Below, in pieces: positions 17,573 to 26,865 of a stretch of 64,000 bases of DNA. Source of the DNA: Mucilaginibacter sp. (lineage in GTDB: Bacteria > Bacteroidota > Bacteroidia > Sphingobacteriales > Sphingobacteriaceae); assembly GCA_028288025.1 (NCBI GenBank), contig JAQBOM010000001.1:148139-212138 (forward strand), read 5' to 3'. A program made the translations under genes and the position numbers. Position 1 is the first letter of the stretch. Every line of letters starts with the position of its first letter. Below the pieces are notes generated by a model that was not told the DNA's origin, did no database searches, and worked only from the letters and a program-made list of their open reading frames with translations.

Positions 17573-18795
17573 TGAAAAAATATCAGATTATATTAACCGG
17601 CCTGGTGTGCGCGGCAACTTTTGCAAACGCCCAGCGCCTGTCATTAGATAGTGTTATAGCCCGCGTTGCCGCGAATCCCGGGTTACGGGCGTATGATGCA
17701 AAGATGAGTGCGCAGGATGCCTATGCAACCGGCGCGAAAAGCCTGGATGCGCCAAAGATCAGCGCGGGGCAGTACCAAACCCCGTATCAGCTTAATCCAA
17801 ACGGGGGGTCCTTTATGATACAGGCCGAGCAAATGTTTACCAATACGGGCAAACTCCGGGCAAAAGAGGATTATATGAAAGGATTATCCAAAGTAACTGC
17901 CGAGGATAAGAACTACCTGAAAAATCAGCTGATTGCCCAGGCGAAGCAATATTACTACGAGCGGGTGGTGATCGAAAAAAAACTGGCTTTACTTCAAAAT
18001 ACAAAAAGCTTACTAGAGTATATGCTGAAGGATGCCAACATCCGGCTAACGTATGGTAAGGAAAAGCTCAGCAACATCTACAAAGCCAAAGCCGAACTAT
18101 ATCAACTGGACAACGCCCTCGAGCAATTGAACAATGACATCAGCCAAAAAAACATCATGCTGAACACGCTGATGAACCGGGATAAGCAAACCGCATTTAC
18201 GGTAGACACGAATGTCGCAGTAAAGAATTATGAGACAACCGTAACCGATACGGCCAGTCTTGCAAGTACCCGCAGTGATATAAAAGGAATTAGCCGGAAC
18301 ATTGATTTGCAGCAGTTAAATGCGCAAATGGAATACAGCAAACGCAAACCTGATTTTGGTTTACAAGCGGCACACATGATTAGTTATGGCGGCTTCCCGA
18401 ACCAATATGTTTTAATGGCTTCCGTCACCATACCCATTGTGCCCTGGGCTTCCAAAGAATACAAGGCTAATCTGAAGGGTATCCGTTACGAAGTAGAAGA
18501 ACTGCAGCAAAAAAAAATGGATATGCTGAACCAGGCTGCGGGTCAACTCGCAGGGTTAAGGATTGATATGGAGAGCAAAAAGAGGCAATTGAAAAATTAT
18601 AATCAAAATATTATACCGGCTTTGCAAAATGGATACAAAACGGCACTGTTGGCATATGACCAAAATACTGGCGATCTGCCATCCGTATTGAACGGAATAA
18701 AGGATTTACAAACGGCACGTATGGAAGCTTTAGACCGTTTGCAGGAATTATTAACCCTACAGGTAGCTTATGAAAAAGAAAATGAGAGGTATTAA
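17572..18795 (+). CDS. TolC-family outer-membrane efflux protein
   Basis: 407 residues, signal peptide ending FANA|QRLS. The two long alpha-helical, coiled-coil-like repeats of TolC/CusC proteins are apparent (KQYYYERVVIEKKLALLQNT; later LQQKKMDMLNQAAGQLAGLR). It forms the outer-membrane channel of the metal RND system. Start overlaps the cusA stop by one base and the end overlaps the next start by 26 bases, so this is one tightly coupled operon. It might also serve other exporters of the cell, including the C39 system. Confidence 0.9.
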   Translation: MKKYQIILTGLVCAATFANAQRLSLDSVIARVAANPGLRAYDAKMSAQDAYATGAKSLDAPKISAGQYQTPYQLNPNGGSFMIQAEQMFTNTGKLRAKEDYMKGLSKVTAEDKNYLKNQLIAQAKQYYYERVVIEKKLALLQNTKSLLEYMLKDANIRLTYGKEKLSNIYKAKAELYQLDNALEQLNNDISQKNIMLNTLMNRDKQTAFTVDTNVAVKNYETTVTDTASLASTRSDIKGISRNIDLQQLNAQMEYSKRKPDFGLQAAHMISYGGFPNQYVLMASVTIPIVPWASKEYKANLKGIRYEVEELQQKKMDMLNQAAGQLAGLRIDMESKKRQLKNYNQNIIPALQNGYKTALLAYDQNTGDLPSVLNGIKDLQTARMEALDRLQELLTLQVAYEKENERY

Positions 18796-20029
18796 GATCA
18801 TCATGTTTGTTGCATTAATATTTGGTGCAATCGCATGTACAGACCATAAGCAGGCAACGGTTAAAATACAGGCAAAAAGTGACATTCAGTACACCTGCCC
18901 GATGCATCCGCAGATCCTGGAGGATCATCCGGGGAGCTGCCCGATATGCGGGATGACCCTGGTTAAAAAATCGGGCCAGGCCAGTGAAGGGGCAGGTATT
19001 AGTTTGAATACCGTTTTACAACCGGTTAACTCCTCCGTCATTTCATCAGTGAATGCCATTACACCCGAAGAAAAGGAGATACCGGTAAGTATTTTAGCCA
19101 ACGGCTATCTTGACTTTGATGCGCGTACATTTAACAATATCGCTTCACGCTTTTCGGGCCGCATCGAAAAGTTATATATCAAATACGCTTTCCAGGAGAT
19201 ACACAAGGGGCAGCGCATTTTTGATGTCTATAGCCCTGACCTGGTTACCGCCCAGCAGGACCTGATCTACCTGGCAAAAAACTCCCAGCAGGAAACAGCG
19301 CTAATCAATGCTGCCAGGCAAAAACTGACACTATTGGGTATGACTTATGAACAAATTAACCAGGTACTGAAAACTGGAAAAGCGTTTTATAATCTGCCTG
19401 TTTACAGTCGGTATGAAGGGCATGTGCATGACACGCAACATAGTCAAATGGAAAGTGTAACGACAGGCGCCAATGCAAGCTTTTCTAATAACCTTCCGCT
19501 TGCTGTAAAAGAGGGGATGTTTGTCCAAAAGGGGCAAACATTATTCAACGTTGTCGATCCACATATGTTATGGGCAGTCATCAAAATAGACCCGTCGGCA
19601 ATTTCGGCCGTAAAATTAAACCAGACGGTGACGATTACACTACCGGATATACCGGGGAAAATAATTAACGCAAAGGTGAACTTCATCGAACCGGTGCTGG
19701 AGAATGGAGATAAATCAACAAGCATTCGCGTGTATCTCATTAATATGGATCACGCCCTTAAGGTAAATAGCCTGGTTAAAGCCGAAATACAAACGGGAAA
19801 AAAAAGCGGGTTGTGGATACCGCGGTCAGCGGTTGTTGATCTGGGACGGACACGGATCGTGTGGCTTAAACAAGGTGCCCTATTCCGCGCTCACGAGGTA
19901 AGCACAGGCATAATGAACGGCAATGAGATACAGGTAACAAAAGGATTGATGCAAACAGACAGCCTGGCATCAAACGCCCAATATCTAACAGACAGCGAAA
20001 GCTTTATTAAAACAAAAGGCAATGAATAA
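18770..20029 (+). CDS. CusB-like RND periplasmic adaptor with metal-binding domain (first copy)
   Basis: 419 residues; lipoprotein-like N-terminus with Cys in LIFGAIACTD. Residues ~42-66 are a heavy-metal-binding domain (YTCPMHPQILEDHPGSCPIC). Then come the membrane-fusion domains: ISRFSGRIEKLYIKYAFQEIHKGQ-like lipoyl half, a helical hairpin with short helices (QQDLIYLAKNSQQETALINA), and beta-barrel region (TITLPDIPGKIINAKVNFI). CusB-type adaptors pass Cu(I)/Ag(I) to CusA and TolC. The start at 18770 lies inside tolC; an ATG at 18782 is an alternative. It lacks a clear match to the usual glycine of the upstream lipoyl motif and differs from the second copy, so they are not recent duplicates. 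Confidence 0.88.
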   Translation: MKKKMRGIKIIMFVALIFGAIACTDHKQATVKIQAKSDIQYTCPMHPQILEDHPGSCPICGMTLVKKSGQASEGAGISLNTVLQPVNSSVISSVNAITPEEKEIPVSILANGYLDFDARTFNNIASRFSGRIEKLYIKYAFQEIHKGQRIFDVYSPDLVTAQQDLIYLAKNSQQETALINAARQKLTLLGMTYEQINQVLKTGKAFYNLPVYSRYEGHVHDTQHSQMESVTTGANASFSNNLPLAVKEGMFVQKGQTLFNVVDPHMLWAVIKIDPSAISAVKLNQTVTITLPDIPGKIINAKVNFIEPVLENGDKSTSIRVYLINMDHALKVNSLVKAEIQTGKKSGLWIPRSAVVDLGRTRIVWLKQGALFRAHEVSTGIMNGNEIQVTKGLMQTDSLASNAQYLTDSESFIKTKGNE

Positions 20030-21239
20030 GATGAAAATAGTCGCGCTGCTGTTTGTCCTGTGGTTTACCGCATGCAAACAAAAGCCACAAGTTTTGTTAA
20101 CTGCCACACAGGGCAAAGCGTACTACACCTGTTCAATGCACCCGCAGATACACGAGGACCACCCGGGCAACTGCCCGATATGCGGGATGAAACTGATCAA
20201 AGTTGAACTTACAGGTTATAATGCCGCCGCCACGGATAAGATCACGTTAACACCAACGCAAATCCAACTGGCAGGTATACAGACGGACACGGTCCGGGAA
20301 GAAAATACCGGAAGTGAAAAGACATTGACCGGAACAGTCACTGTCAACGAAAGCGATGCAGAGGAAATGAGCGCAAGGATAGCAGGCCGCATACAGCGAT
20401 TATTTGTAAGAACAACAGGCGAAAAAATTTCGGTGGGCCAGCCCGTATATTCCATTTATAGTGACGACTTGCAGGAAGCCGAAAAGGAATACCTGCTGGC
20501 ACGGCAACAACAAAAAGTGCTGCATAACCCGGATGTAGATTATCGGCAATTGATTGCCGCCGCGGAAAATAAGCTGCAGCTATGGGGCCTGTCGCGTGGA
20601 CAGATCAGCGCCTTAGCGACATCAGGAAACGTGTCGGCTACGACAATTGTATTGAGTAAAGTCAACGGAACGGTTAGTGAGATAGCTGTTCATGAGGGAG
20701 ACTATGTAACGGAAGGGATGCCTATCCTGAAAACACAGGGCTTGAATAGTTTATGGATAGAGGCCCAGGTTTACGCCGGCGAAACCAGTATCTATAAAGA
20801 AAATGCCCCGGTTAATGTGTCATTTCCAGACCTTGGAGAACAACGGGCCACCGGCAAGGTGGTGTTTGTTAATCCAGAATTAACCGGCACCTCCAAAGTT
20901 GATTTGATCAGGATCAGCATTCCAAATCCGCAGGGACTAATAAAACCCGGTATGCTGGCCTATGTAACCATTGCGAATGGTAATAAACGCGCTTTAGCTG
21001 TCCCCGCTTCCGCTGTTTTAACGGACGGACGTGGCAGCAGGGTTTGGGTTAAAAATGCAGATGGTAGTTTTTCATCGAGGACGATCGTCGCCGGTGCGGG
21101 AAACCAAACCTATGTGCCGGTTATTTCTGGCTTAACCGCCGGAGATGTTGTGGTGTCGAACGGCGCATATTTATTAAATAGTGAGTTTATTTTTAAGAAC
21201 GGCGGCGATAAAAAGGGAATGGGCAATATGAAAATGTAA
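20022..21239 (+). CDS. CusB-like RND periplasmic adaptor with metal-binding domain (second copy)
   Basis: 405 residues, lipoprotein signal LFVLWFTAC|KQ. Metal-binding domain YTCSMHPQIHEDHPGNCPIC at ~32-56. Adaptor core: RIAGRIQRLFVRTTGEKISVGQ, helical hairpin (DLQEAEKEYLLARQQQK), EGDYVTEGMPI, and barrel PVNVSFPDLGEQRATGKVVF. It overlaps the first adaptor by 8 bases. CusA works with six adaptors in a ring, so two different adaptor genes could build a mixed ring or serve alternative forms of the pump. Last gene of the operon. Confidence 0.9.
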   Translation: MNKMKIVALLFVLWFTACKQKPQVLLTATQGKAYYTCSMHPQIHEDHPGNCPICGMKLIKVELTGYNAAATDKITLTPTQIQLAGIQTDTVREENTGSEKTLTGTVTVNESDAEEMSARIAGRIQRLFVRTTGEKISVGQPVYSIYSDDLQEAEKEYLLARQQQKVLHNPDVDYRQLIAAAENKLQLWGLSRGQISALATSGNVSATTIVLSKVNGTVSEIAVHEGDYVTEGMPILKTQGLNSLWIEAQVYAGETSIYKENAPVNVSFPDLGEQRATGKVVFVNPELTGTSKVDLIRISIPNPQGLIKPGMLAYVTIANGNKRALAVPASAVLTDGRGSRVWVKNADGSFSSRTIVAGAGNQTYVPVISGLTAGDVVVSNGAYLLNSEFIFKNGGDKKGMGNMKM

Positions 21240-21464
21240 TTGCAAAAGTTGTTTCATCTTAAATTTTTTATCAAATGGGTGACTTGGGAAAGAACATTTT
21301 TTTCATTTCCATGTTTCAACAATATCCTTTAGTTAAAACTTTATAAATGACTAACCAACGTTTATAAAATGATAGGGTACTTTGGTAATTTAAATCTTCC
21401 AGTCATAATGTTTCTAACTGAAATTTCATGAATTGCGGGATTTTATAGTTTATAACAGATTTGT

Positions 21465-24191
21465 ATGGATGAAAAATTACAAGCTTTAAACCACACCTTG
21501 ACAACCACTTACATGCCAGTTAAAAACCCAAATTCAGATGGAGGAACGAATACCCTTACCACAGAAGAATGGACCCGGATTGTAAATGATTTTAATAATA
21601 CGGAAGCGCCATATCCAAAAGAAAAAACGCTGTTTGGCCTTTTTGAAGAACAAGTATTAAAATCGCCGGATGCTGTTGCGCTCCGGAAAGGTGATAAGAC
21701 CATAACCTACGTTGAACTGAATAAACAGTCGAACAGGTTAGCCCATCTGCTTATTGACAGCGGTATTTTACCGGAAGATAACATCGGTTTATTGGTTACC
21801 CGCGATTTCGAAATGATAATCGGAATGATGGCCATTTTGAAATCAGGTGGCGCGTATGTTCCTATCGACCCCGAATATCCTATTGACAGGCAGGAATATA
21901 TCTTTAATCAATCATTATTAAAAATGGTGATCGCCGATAAGGATTACCCGCTTCAAAAATTGATCGATGAAAAAAAATTCATTGTAATCGACTTCAAAAA
22001 CCTCAGCTCGTTTGACGACAAAAACCCGGGTTTAAAGATCGACAGCAAACAACTTGCATATACCATTTACACTTCCGGGTCAACCGGAAGGCCTAAAGGT
22101 GTAATGATCGAGCACCATTCGGCCGTTAACCTGGTCCTTTGGGTTAATGATACTTATAACGTTGGCGGCAACGACCGCCTGTTGTTTATTACCTCCATGT
22201 GTTTTGATCTTTCTGTATATGACATTTTTGGCGTATTAGCCGCTGGCGGTACACTGGTAATTGCCGAAAGTAAGGAGATACAAAATGTTAAAACACTCCA
22301 GGACATGCTGGTTAAATATGATATTACCTTTTGGGATTCGGTACCAACTACAATGGACTATTTGGTACGGGACCTTGAACGTGAGCAGCCTGGTTACCGG
22401 CATACCGGGTTAAAAACAGTTTTTTTAAGCGGCGACTGGATTCCGGTTGACCTTCCCGAACGAATGAAAATATTTTTTCCGAAAGCTAAAGTTATCAGTT
22501 TAGGCGGTGCTACCGAGGCAACTGTTTGGTCGAACTATTTTCCCGTAGAGCAAACTGATAAAAGCTGGAAAAGTATCCCGTATGGGAAGCCGATCACAAA
22601 TAATTTCTTTTACGTACTGGATGAACAGCTGCAACCTGTACCTATGGGGGTAATGGGCGATCTGTATATCGGTGGGGTAGGCGTGGCGCGTGGTTATGCC
22701 AATGATCCCGAAAAAACGCGTAATTCTTTTGTGCCCGACCCTTTTAATACGAGCCTGGGCGGGATAATGTACCGTACCGGCGACCTGGGCCGAATGATGC
22801 CCGACCTGAATATGGAGTTTTTAGGCAGAAAGGATAACCAGGTAAAAATACAGGGGTTCCGGATTGAATTGGGTGAGATAGAAAGCGTTTTAAACAGCTA
22901 CGAGATAGTAAGAAGCGCCGTTGTGCTGGCTAAGGATGATATAGACGGCAAGAAAATGCTTGTTGCTTACATTGTTCCAAAGCAAAAGTTTGACCGCGAA
23001 ATAGTTGTTAATTTCTTAAAAACCAAATTACCACAATATATGGTGCCGGCGGTTTGGATAGAACTTGACGAACTGCCGCTAACATCAAATGGAAAGATCG
23101 ACCGGAAGTCGCTGCCTGATCACCAGGAAGCTATTGCAGAAAAGAAAAAAAATTATTTAGAGCCCGCCACCGAAACCGAAAAAGTGATGGCCGCGCTCTG
23201 GAAGGAAAGCATGGGCCTTGAACAGATCAGCGTTGATGATAACTTTTTTGAACTGGGCGGACATTCGCTGATGGCTGTCAGGATATTATCGAAGTTTGAG
23301 AAGAAAACTGGTAAGAATTTTCAGCTTTCAGTGCTTTTTAAATACCCCGATATCAGGTCGCTGAGTGATTTTATAGATAATTTTCAAAACGAATCCATTT
23401 ACACTTCCCTTGTACCCATCAAACCTTCGGGAACTAAAGCGCCGTTGTATATTATTCATGGCGAGGGTTTAAATATCTTAAATTTTAGCCACCTGGCTAC
23501 CTATGTGGATGCAGAGCAGCCGCTTTTCGGCCTGCAGGCCAAAGGGCTTAACGGTGTGGACGAACCTTTGGACAATCTGCCCGACATTGCAAAGCATTAT
23601 TTGAGCGAAATATTGCAGCATAATCCGAACGGCCCATATTTATTAGCGGGATATTCATTTGGGGGGTACGTTGCCGTAGAAATGAGGAAGCAATTGGCCG
23701 ACATGGGCAAGGAGGTAAAAATGCTGATGATGTTTGATACCAATGCCGAAAAAACGGAGTACAAAGATTGGTATTCAGTTTTGCCGAAAAAGGTGAAAAG
23801 GCATTTGCCGAGGATCGTCAGGTCTTTGATGTATCAGCCGATTAATTTATTAAAAAATGCACTTCGTAGGATATCAACTAAAATTGCTGAGAATTCTGCC
23901 AAAAAACGCGAGGCTAAAAACTTTTATCAGCAAATAAAAAATATAAAACAGAAGCACCTGATAGCATTCAGAAAATACCCCATGGTTCCGTTTGACGATA
24001 AGGTTTATTTATACCGGGCAGATATTTGTGTGCACTATGTAAACGACCCGGAGTATCTGGGCTGGAAAAAATTTGCGAAAAAGGGCGTTCAACTGTTCCA
24101 TGTTCCTGGCGATCACCTGTCAATGTTATTGCCGCCAAACGTGAAGGAATTTGCATCCATATTGCAAAAATCGATGGATGAATGCCAGTAG
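21465..24191 (+). CDS. Stand-alone NRPS module: adenylation-thiolation-thioesterase
   Basis: 908 residues. Adenylation domain ~55-545: YTIYTSGSTGRPKG (A3), SLGGATEATVWSN (A5 region), MYRTGDLGR (A7), KIQGFRIELGEIES (A8), LPLTSNGKIDRKSLP (A10). Thiolation domain with the pantetheine Ser in FFELGGHSLMAV (~599). Type-I thioesterase ~650-900: GYSFGG nucleophile (~730), Asp in MMFDTN, His in PGDHLSML. The start keeps a post-condensation linker (NDFNNTEAPYP) but no condensation domain, so it acts as a one-residue loading/release unit. Lining up pocket residues by eye on GrsA gives D-L-Y-D-F-S-L-V-W-K, close to cysteine codes (DLYNLSLIWK). A phosphopantetheinyl transferase is needed from elsewhere. 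Followed 52 bases later by a GNAT gene. Confidence 0.92.
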   Translation: MDEKLQALNHTLTTTYMPVKNPNSDGGTNTLTTEEWTRIVNDFNNTEAPYPKEKTLFGLFEEQVLKSPDAVALRKGDKTITYVELNKQSNRLAHLLIDSGILPEDNIGLLVTRDFEMIIGMMAILKSGGAYVPIDPEYPIDRQEYIFNQSLLKMVIADKDYPLQKLIDEKKFIVIDFKNLSSFDDKNPGLKIDSKQLAYTIYTSGSTGRPKGVMIEHHSAVNLVLWVNDTYNVGGNDRLLFITSMCFDLSVYDIFGVLAAGGTLVIAESKEIQNVKTLQDMLVKYDITFWDSVPTTMDYLVRDLEREQPGYRHTGLKTVFLSGDWIPVDLPERMKIFFPKAKVISLGGATEATVWSNYFPVEQTDKSWKSIPYGKPITNNFFYVLDEQLQPVPMGVMGDLYIGGVGVARGYANDPEKTRNSFVPDPFNTSLGGIMYRTGDLGRMMPDLNMEFLGRKDNQVKIQGFRIELGEIESVLNSYEIVRSAVVLAKDDIDGKKMLVAYIVPKQKFDREIVVNFLKTKLPQYMVPAVWIELDELPLTSNGKIDRKSLPDHQEAIAEKKKNYLEPATETEKVMAALWKESMGLEQISVDDNFFELGGHSLMAVRILSKFEKKTGKNFQLSVLFKYPDIRSLSDFIDNFQNESIYTSLVPIKPSGTKAPLYIIHGEGLNILNFSHLATYVDAEQPLFGLQAKGLNGVDEPLDNLPDIAKHYLSEILQHNPNGPYLLAGYSFGGYVAVEMRKQLADMGKEVKMLMMFDTNAEKTEYKDWYSVLPKKVKRHLPRIVRSLMYQPINLLKNALRRISTKIAENSAKKREAKNFYQQIKNIKQKHLIAFRKYPMVPFDDKVYLYRADICVHYVNDPEYLGWKKFAKKGVQLFHVPGDHLSMLLPPNVKEFASILQKSMDECQ

Positions 24192-24243
24192 TTCTCCATT
24201 GCCAAATAGAATATTCTTAAAAATTATATAAAAGTGTACTATA

Positions 24244-24684
24244 ATGAATACTGTTCCTCTTACTAATCAAAACCTGGATGATTGTGTTGGCGTTTTTATT
24301 AAATCATACAACCAACCGCCCTGGAATTACCACTGGACCTTTGACAAGGCAAAACAGTACTTAAGCGAGTATATGAACTGTACCCAGTTTGTAGGGTTTA
24401 TTTTATATGATGAGGGCGAGCCTGCGGGCGCAATCCTGGGCCACAAAAAAACATGGTGGACCGGGCCGCAATTTATGATAGACGAATTCTTTATCTCGCC
24501 AGAAAGGCAACGAAAAGGATACGGTAAAAAGCTATTGGATTTTTGCGATCAGTACGCCAATGAAAACGGTATTGAATTATTAATATTGATGACCAATAAG
24601 TATATGCCGGCCTATCAATTCTACACAAAATCGGGATATATCAATACCGAACAATACGTGTTTATGTTTAAGCAACTGCTTTAA
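24244..24684 (+). CDS. GNAT-family N-acetyltransferase
   Basis: 146 residues. Acetyl-CoA-binding motif A is visible as FFISPERQRKGYGKKLLDFC (Q/R-x2-G-x-G/A), with the family's C-terminal YQFYTKSGYI. It follows the A-T-TE synthetase at 52 bases on the same strand, so it may acetylate the amino-acid product released by that enzyme; this is inference. Substrate unknown. Confidence 0.85.
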   Translation: MNTVPLTNQNLDDCVGVFIKSYNQPPWNYHWTFDKAKQYLSEYMNCTQFVGFILYDEGEPAGAILGHKKTWWTGPQFMIDEFFISPERQRKGYGKKLLDFCDQYANENGIELLILMTNKYMPAYQFYTKSGYINTEQYVFMFKQLL

Positions 24685-25031
24685 GCACATGAGTATTGCC
24701 CTTCATTGAAAATTACAATAACTGGTATAGTTGTTGTAATTCCTTACACGACAGTTTTATTTCTTTAAGATTAATATGTCTTCTTATCGCTGAAAGAGCC
24801 CACTTCTTTCCGGCGTGAATCAGGTAACGGAATTTCCCGCTTTCCGGCCCTTACAAACCCAATTCCCGTACTTTCCTTCTTATTAAATTATTATTTTTAA
24901 TGTAATAAAAGTATCGAAAAATTAAGATAAGTATCTATTTAGATAAAAAAATTAATTAAAATGTTATTGCGAAGATTAAATGGCACAAATTATGCTTTAG
25001 TGTACCAAACAACTTTACAACAATTACAACG
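24685..25031. other. Gene-free region before the sugar transferase
   Basis: It begins with a hairpin at 24712-24740 (ATTACAA / TTGTAAT extended to ~12 bp with one G-T pair), which may end the NRPS-GNAT transcript although no strong T tract follows. The rest is AT-rich and would hold the promoter of the glycosyltransferase gene; no clean consensus seen. Confidence 0.4.
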
Positions 25032-26426
25032 ATGAACAACCGATACAAGCTTATCAATAATGTACTGAACGTTATTCTGGATTACTTCCTTTTAAACCTG
25101 TCGCTGATTACTGTATATAATCAAGCACACCACACGGCCTTTCACTGGCTTATCGATAAGGCATTTTTGCATATTGGATTGATGTTCAATTTGCTGTGGC
25201 TTTTATCGGCAAATATTATCCGGTTATACCGGACGGAGTCGGATAATGAAGCTAAGGCATCGCAAAAGCTGATAGCAGCCTATACTTTTTATGTCGTTAT
25301 CGTGTGTTATATAGTGCTGTTCCTCAATCCTATCGATACTTATTTAGTTACAAGGGAATTTCTGTTTAATTCGATGACCATGTTTGGCGTGTCAATTGGC
25401 GTTTGCCATATTTTACTGGCGCATTTCAGTAAGTATTTTGTTGTTGGCCGTACCTTAAGAAAAGCGATCATAGTAGGCGGTGGCCGCGCAGGAACCGAAT
25501 TGTACAATCACTACAAAAACAACCTGCACAGGGGATATGTGCTGTTAGGGATGTTTGACGATGAGCCTTCAAGGGTTACTGACGAACAATCATATTTGGG
25601 CGATACCAACGCATGTATGAACTATGTAATTGAAAACAAGGTGGACGAAATTATATGCGCTCTTCCTTATTCGCAGCACGACACCATTGAGCGTTTGATA
25701 AAAGATTCGGACAAAAACATGGTGCGGTTTAAACTGGTTCCTGATTTTAGCTACTACCAGGGTTCGCTGTTAAATCAAAGCATCAGCAATGTACAAGCAT
25801 TGCCAATACGGGTTGAACCGCTTGAAGATGTTTTTAACCGCACTATAAAAAGGTTATTTGATATTGTGTTCTCGTCTTTGGTTATCGTATTTATTTTAAG
25901 CTGGTTGTTCCCAATCATTTATTTCCTGATAAAATGGGAGTCACCGGGCCCTGTGTTCTTTGTTCAAACCCGTTCAGGCTTGAATAATATACCATTCAAC
26001 TGTTATAAATTCAGGAGTATGCGTGTGAATAGCGATTCCGATTCTGTTCAGGCTACACGCGGCGATTCGCGGATCACTAAATTAGGCGCTTTCCTCAGAA
26101 AAACCAGCCTTGACGAATTGCCACAGTTCTTTAACGTATTATTAGGCAACATGTCGGTTGTTGGTCCGCGTCCGCACATGCTGAGCCACACCGAACAATA
26201 TTCAAAGCTGATCGATCAGTTTATGGTTAGGCATTTCATTAAGCCAGGTATTACCGGCTGGGCTCAAACCAATGGCCTGCGCGGCGAAACAAAAACCGTT
26301 AATGATATGCTTGCCAGGGTTGAGGCCGATGTTTGGTATATGGAAAACTGGTCGTTCTTACTCGATATAAAGATCATTTTTATGACCGTTTTCAAATCGG
26401 TATACGGCGATAAAAACGCATTTTAA
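25032..26426 (+). CDS. Polyprenyl-phosphate sugar-1-phosphate transferase (WcaJ/exopolysaccharide type)
   Basis: 464 residues. N-terminal four-to-five helix membrane domain (~10-140), a Rossmann-like CoA-binding middle domain (KAIIVGGGRAGTELYNHY), and a C-terminal bacterial sugar transferase domain: NCYKFRSMRVNSD, LRKTSLDELPQFFNVL then GNMSVVGPRPHML, HFIKPGITGWAQTNGLRGET. This layout fits undecaprenyl-phosphate glucose phosphotransferases that start exopolysaccharide or colanic-acid-like repeat units at the inner membrane. No other polysaccharide genes of the pathway are adjacent, apart from an acyltransferase on the other strand. Confidence 0.93.
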   Translation: MNNRYKLINNVLNVILDYFLLNLSLITVYNQAHHTAFHWLIDKAFLHIGLMFNLLWLLSANIIRLYRTESDNEAKASQKLIAAYTFYVVIVCYIVLFLNPIDTYLVTREFLFNSMTMFGVSIGVCHILLAHFSKYFVVGRTLRKAIIVGGGRAGTELYNHYKNNLHRGYVLLGMFDDEPSRVTDEQSYLGDTNACMNYVIENKVDEIICALPYSQHDTIERLIKDSDKNMVRFKLVPDFSYYQGSLLNQSISNVQALPIRVEPLEDVFNRTIKRLFDIVFSSLVIVFILSWLFPIIYFLIKWESPGPVFFVQTRSGLNNIPFNCYKFRSMRVNSDSDSVQATRGDSRITKLGAFLRKTSLDELPQFFNVLLGNMSVVGPRPHMLSHTEQYSKLIDQFMVRHFIKPGITGWAQTNGLRGETKTVNDMLARVEADVWYMENWSFLLDIKIIFMTVFKSVYGDKNAF

Positions 26427-26447
26427 TACCTGTTACAGAAAGGTAGG

Positions 26448-26477
26448 AGATTCCGGCTGCAAAGCCGGAATCTTTTT
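26448..26477 (+). terminator. Rho-independent terminator
   Basis: A perfect 11-bp stem AGATTCCGGCT / AGCCGGAATCT with GCAA tetraloop is followed by T4. It lies 22 bases after the sugar-transferase stop. Confidence 0.9.
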
Positions 26478-26499
26478 GTTTAAACGAAAAATCGAACCT

Positions 26500-26730
26500 T
26501 TAACTGCCCGACCTTTTCAGAAACTCATCCACAATATAGGTAATGAAGAACAACGCGATCAGCGCAACAAATGCTTCTACCTGGAAGGTAGATATCTTAT
26601 AAGCAGGATCCTGCAGCTTAAATGCCAGGTTGAATACCACCAGGCTTATTATCGGTAAAAGAAGAAATCTTCTAATAATTATGGTAGTCTTCATCAGATT
26701 TGCTCGAAGAGACGAATTTATCATTTTCAT
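26500..26730 (-). CDS. Small two-helix membrane protein, unknown
   Basis: 76 residues (64 if the second Met, MKTTIIIRR, is used). Two hydrophobic helices (FLLLPIISLVVFNLAF and VEAFVALIALFFITYIV) separated by a short polar loop, with basic residues at both ends. No family recognised. It lies 135 bases downstream of the acyltransferase on the same strand and could be cotranscribed with it. Real gene status is uncertain, but no competing frame explains the segment. Confidence 0.45.
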   Translation of the reverse strand: MKMINSSLRANLMKTTIIIRRFLLLPIISLVVFNLAFKLQDPAYKISTFQVEAFVALIALFFITYIVDEFLKRSGS

Positions 26731-26865
26731 GTTCTAATCGGAAACTTTATTAAAAAGCTGGCGGTTTACTTATACGTTAATTTTTAATAAACGTTTCGAT
26801 TTTAAATAATTTTTAAAGATAATTTTATTACAATTTTATAGCTATGAGAAATATCTCAATAAGAC

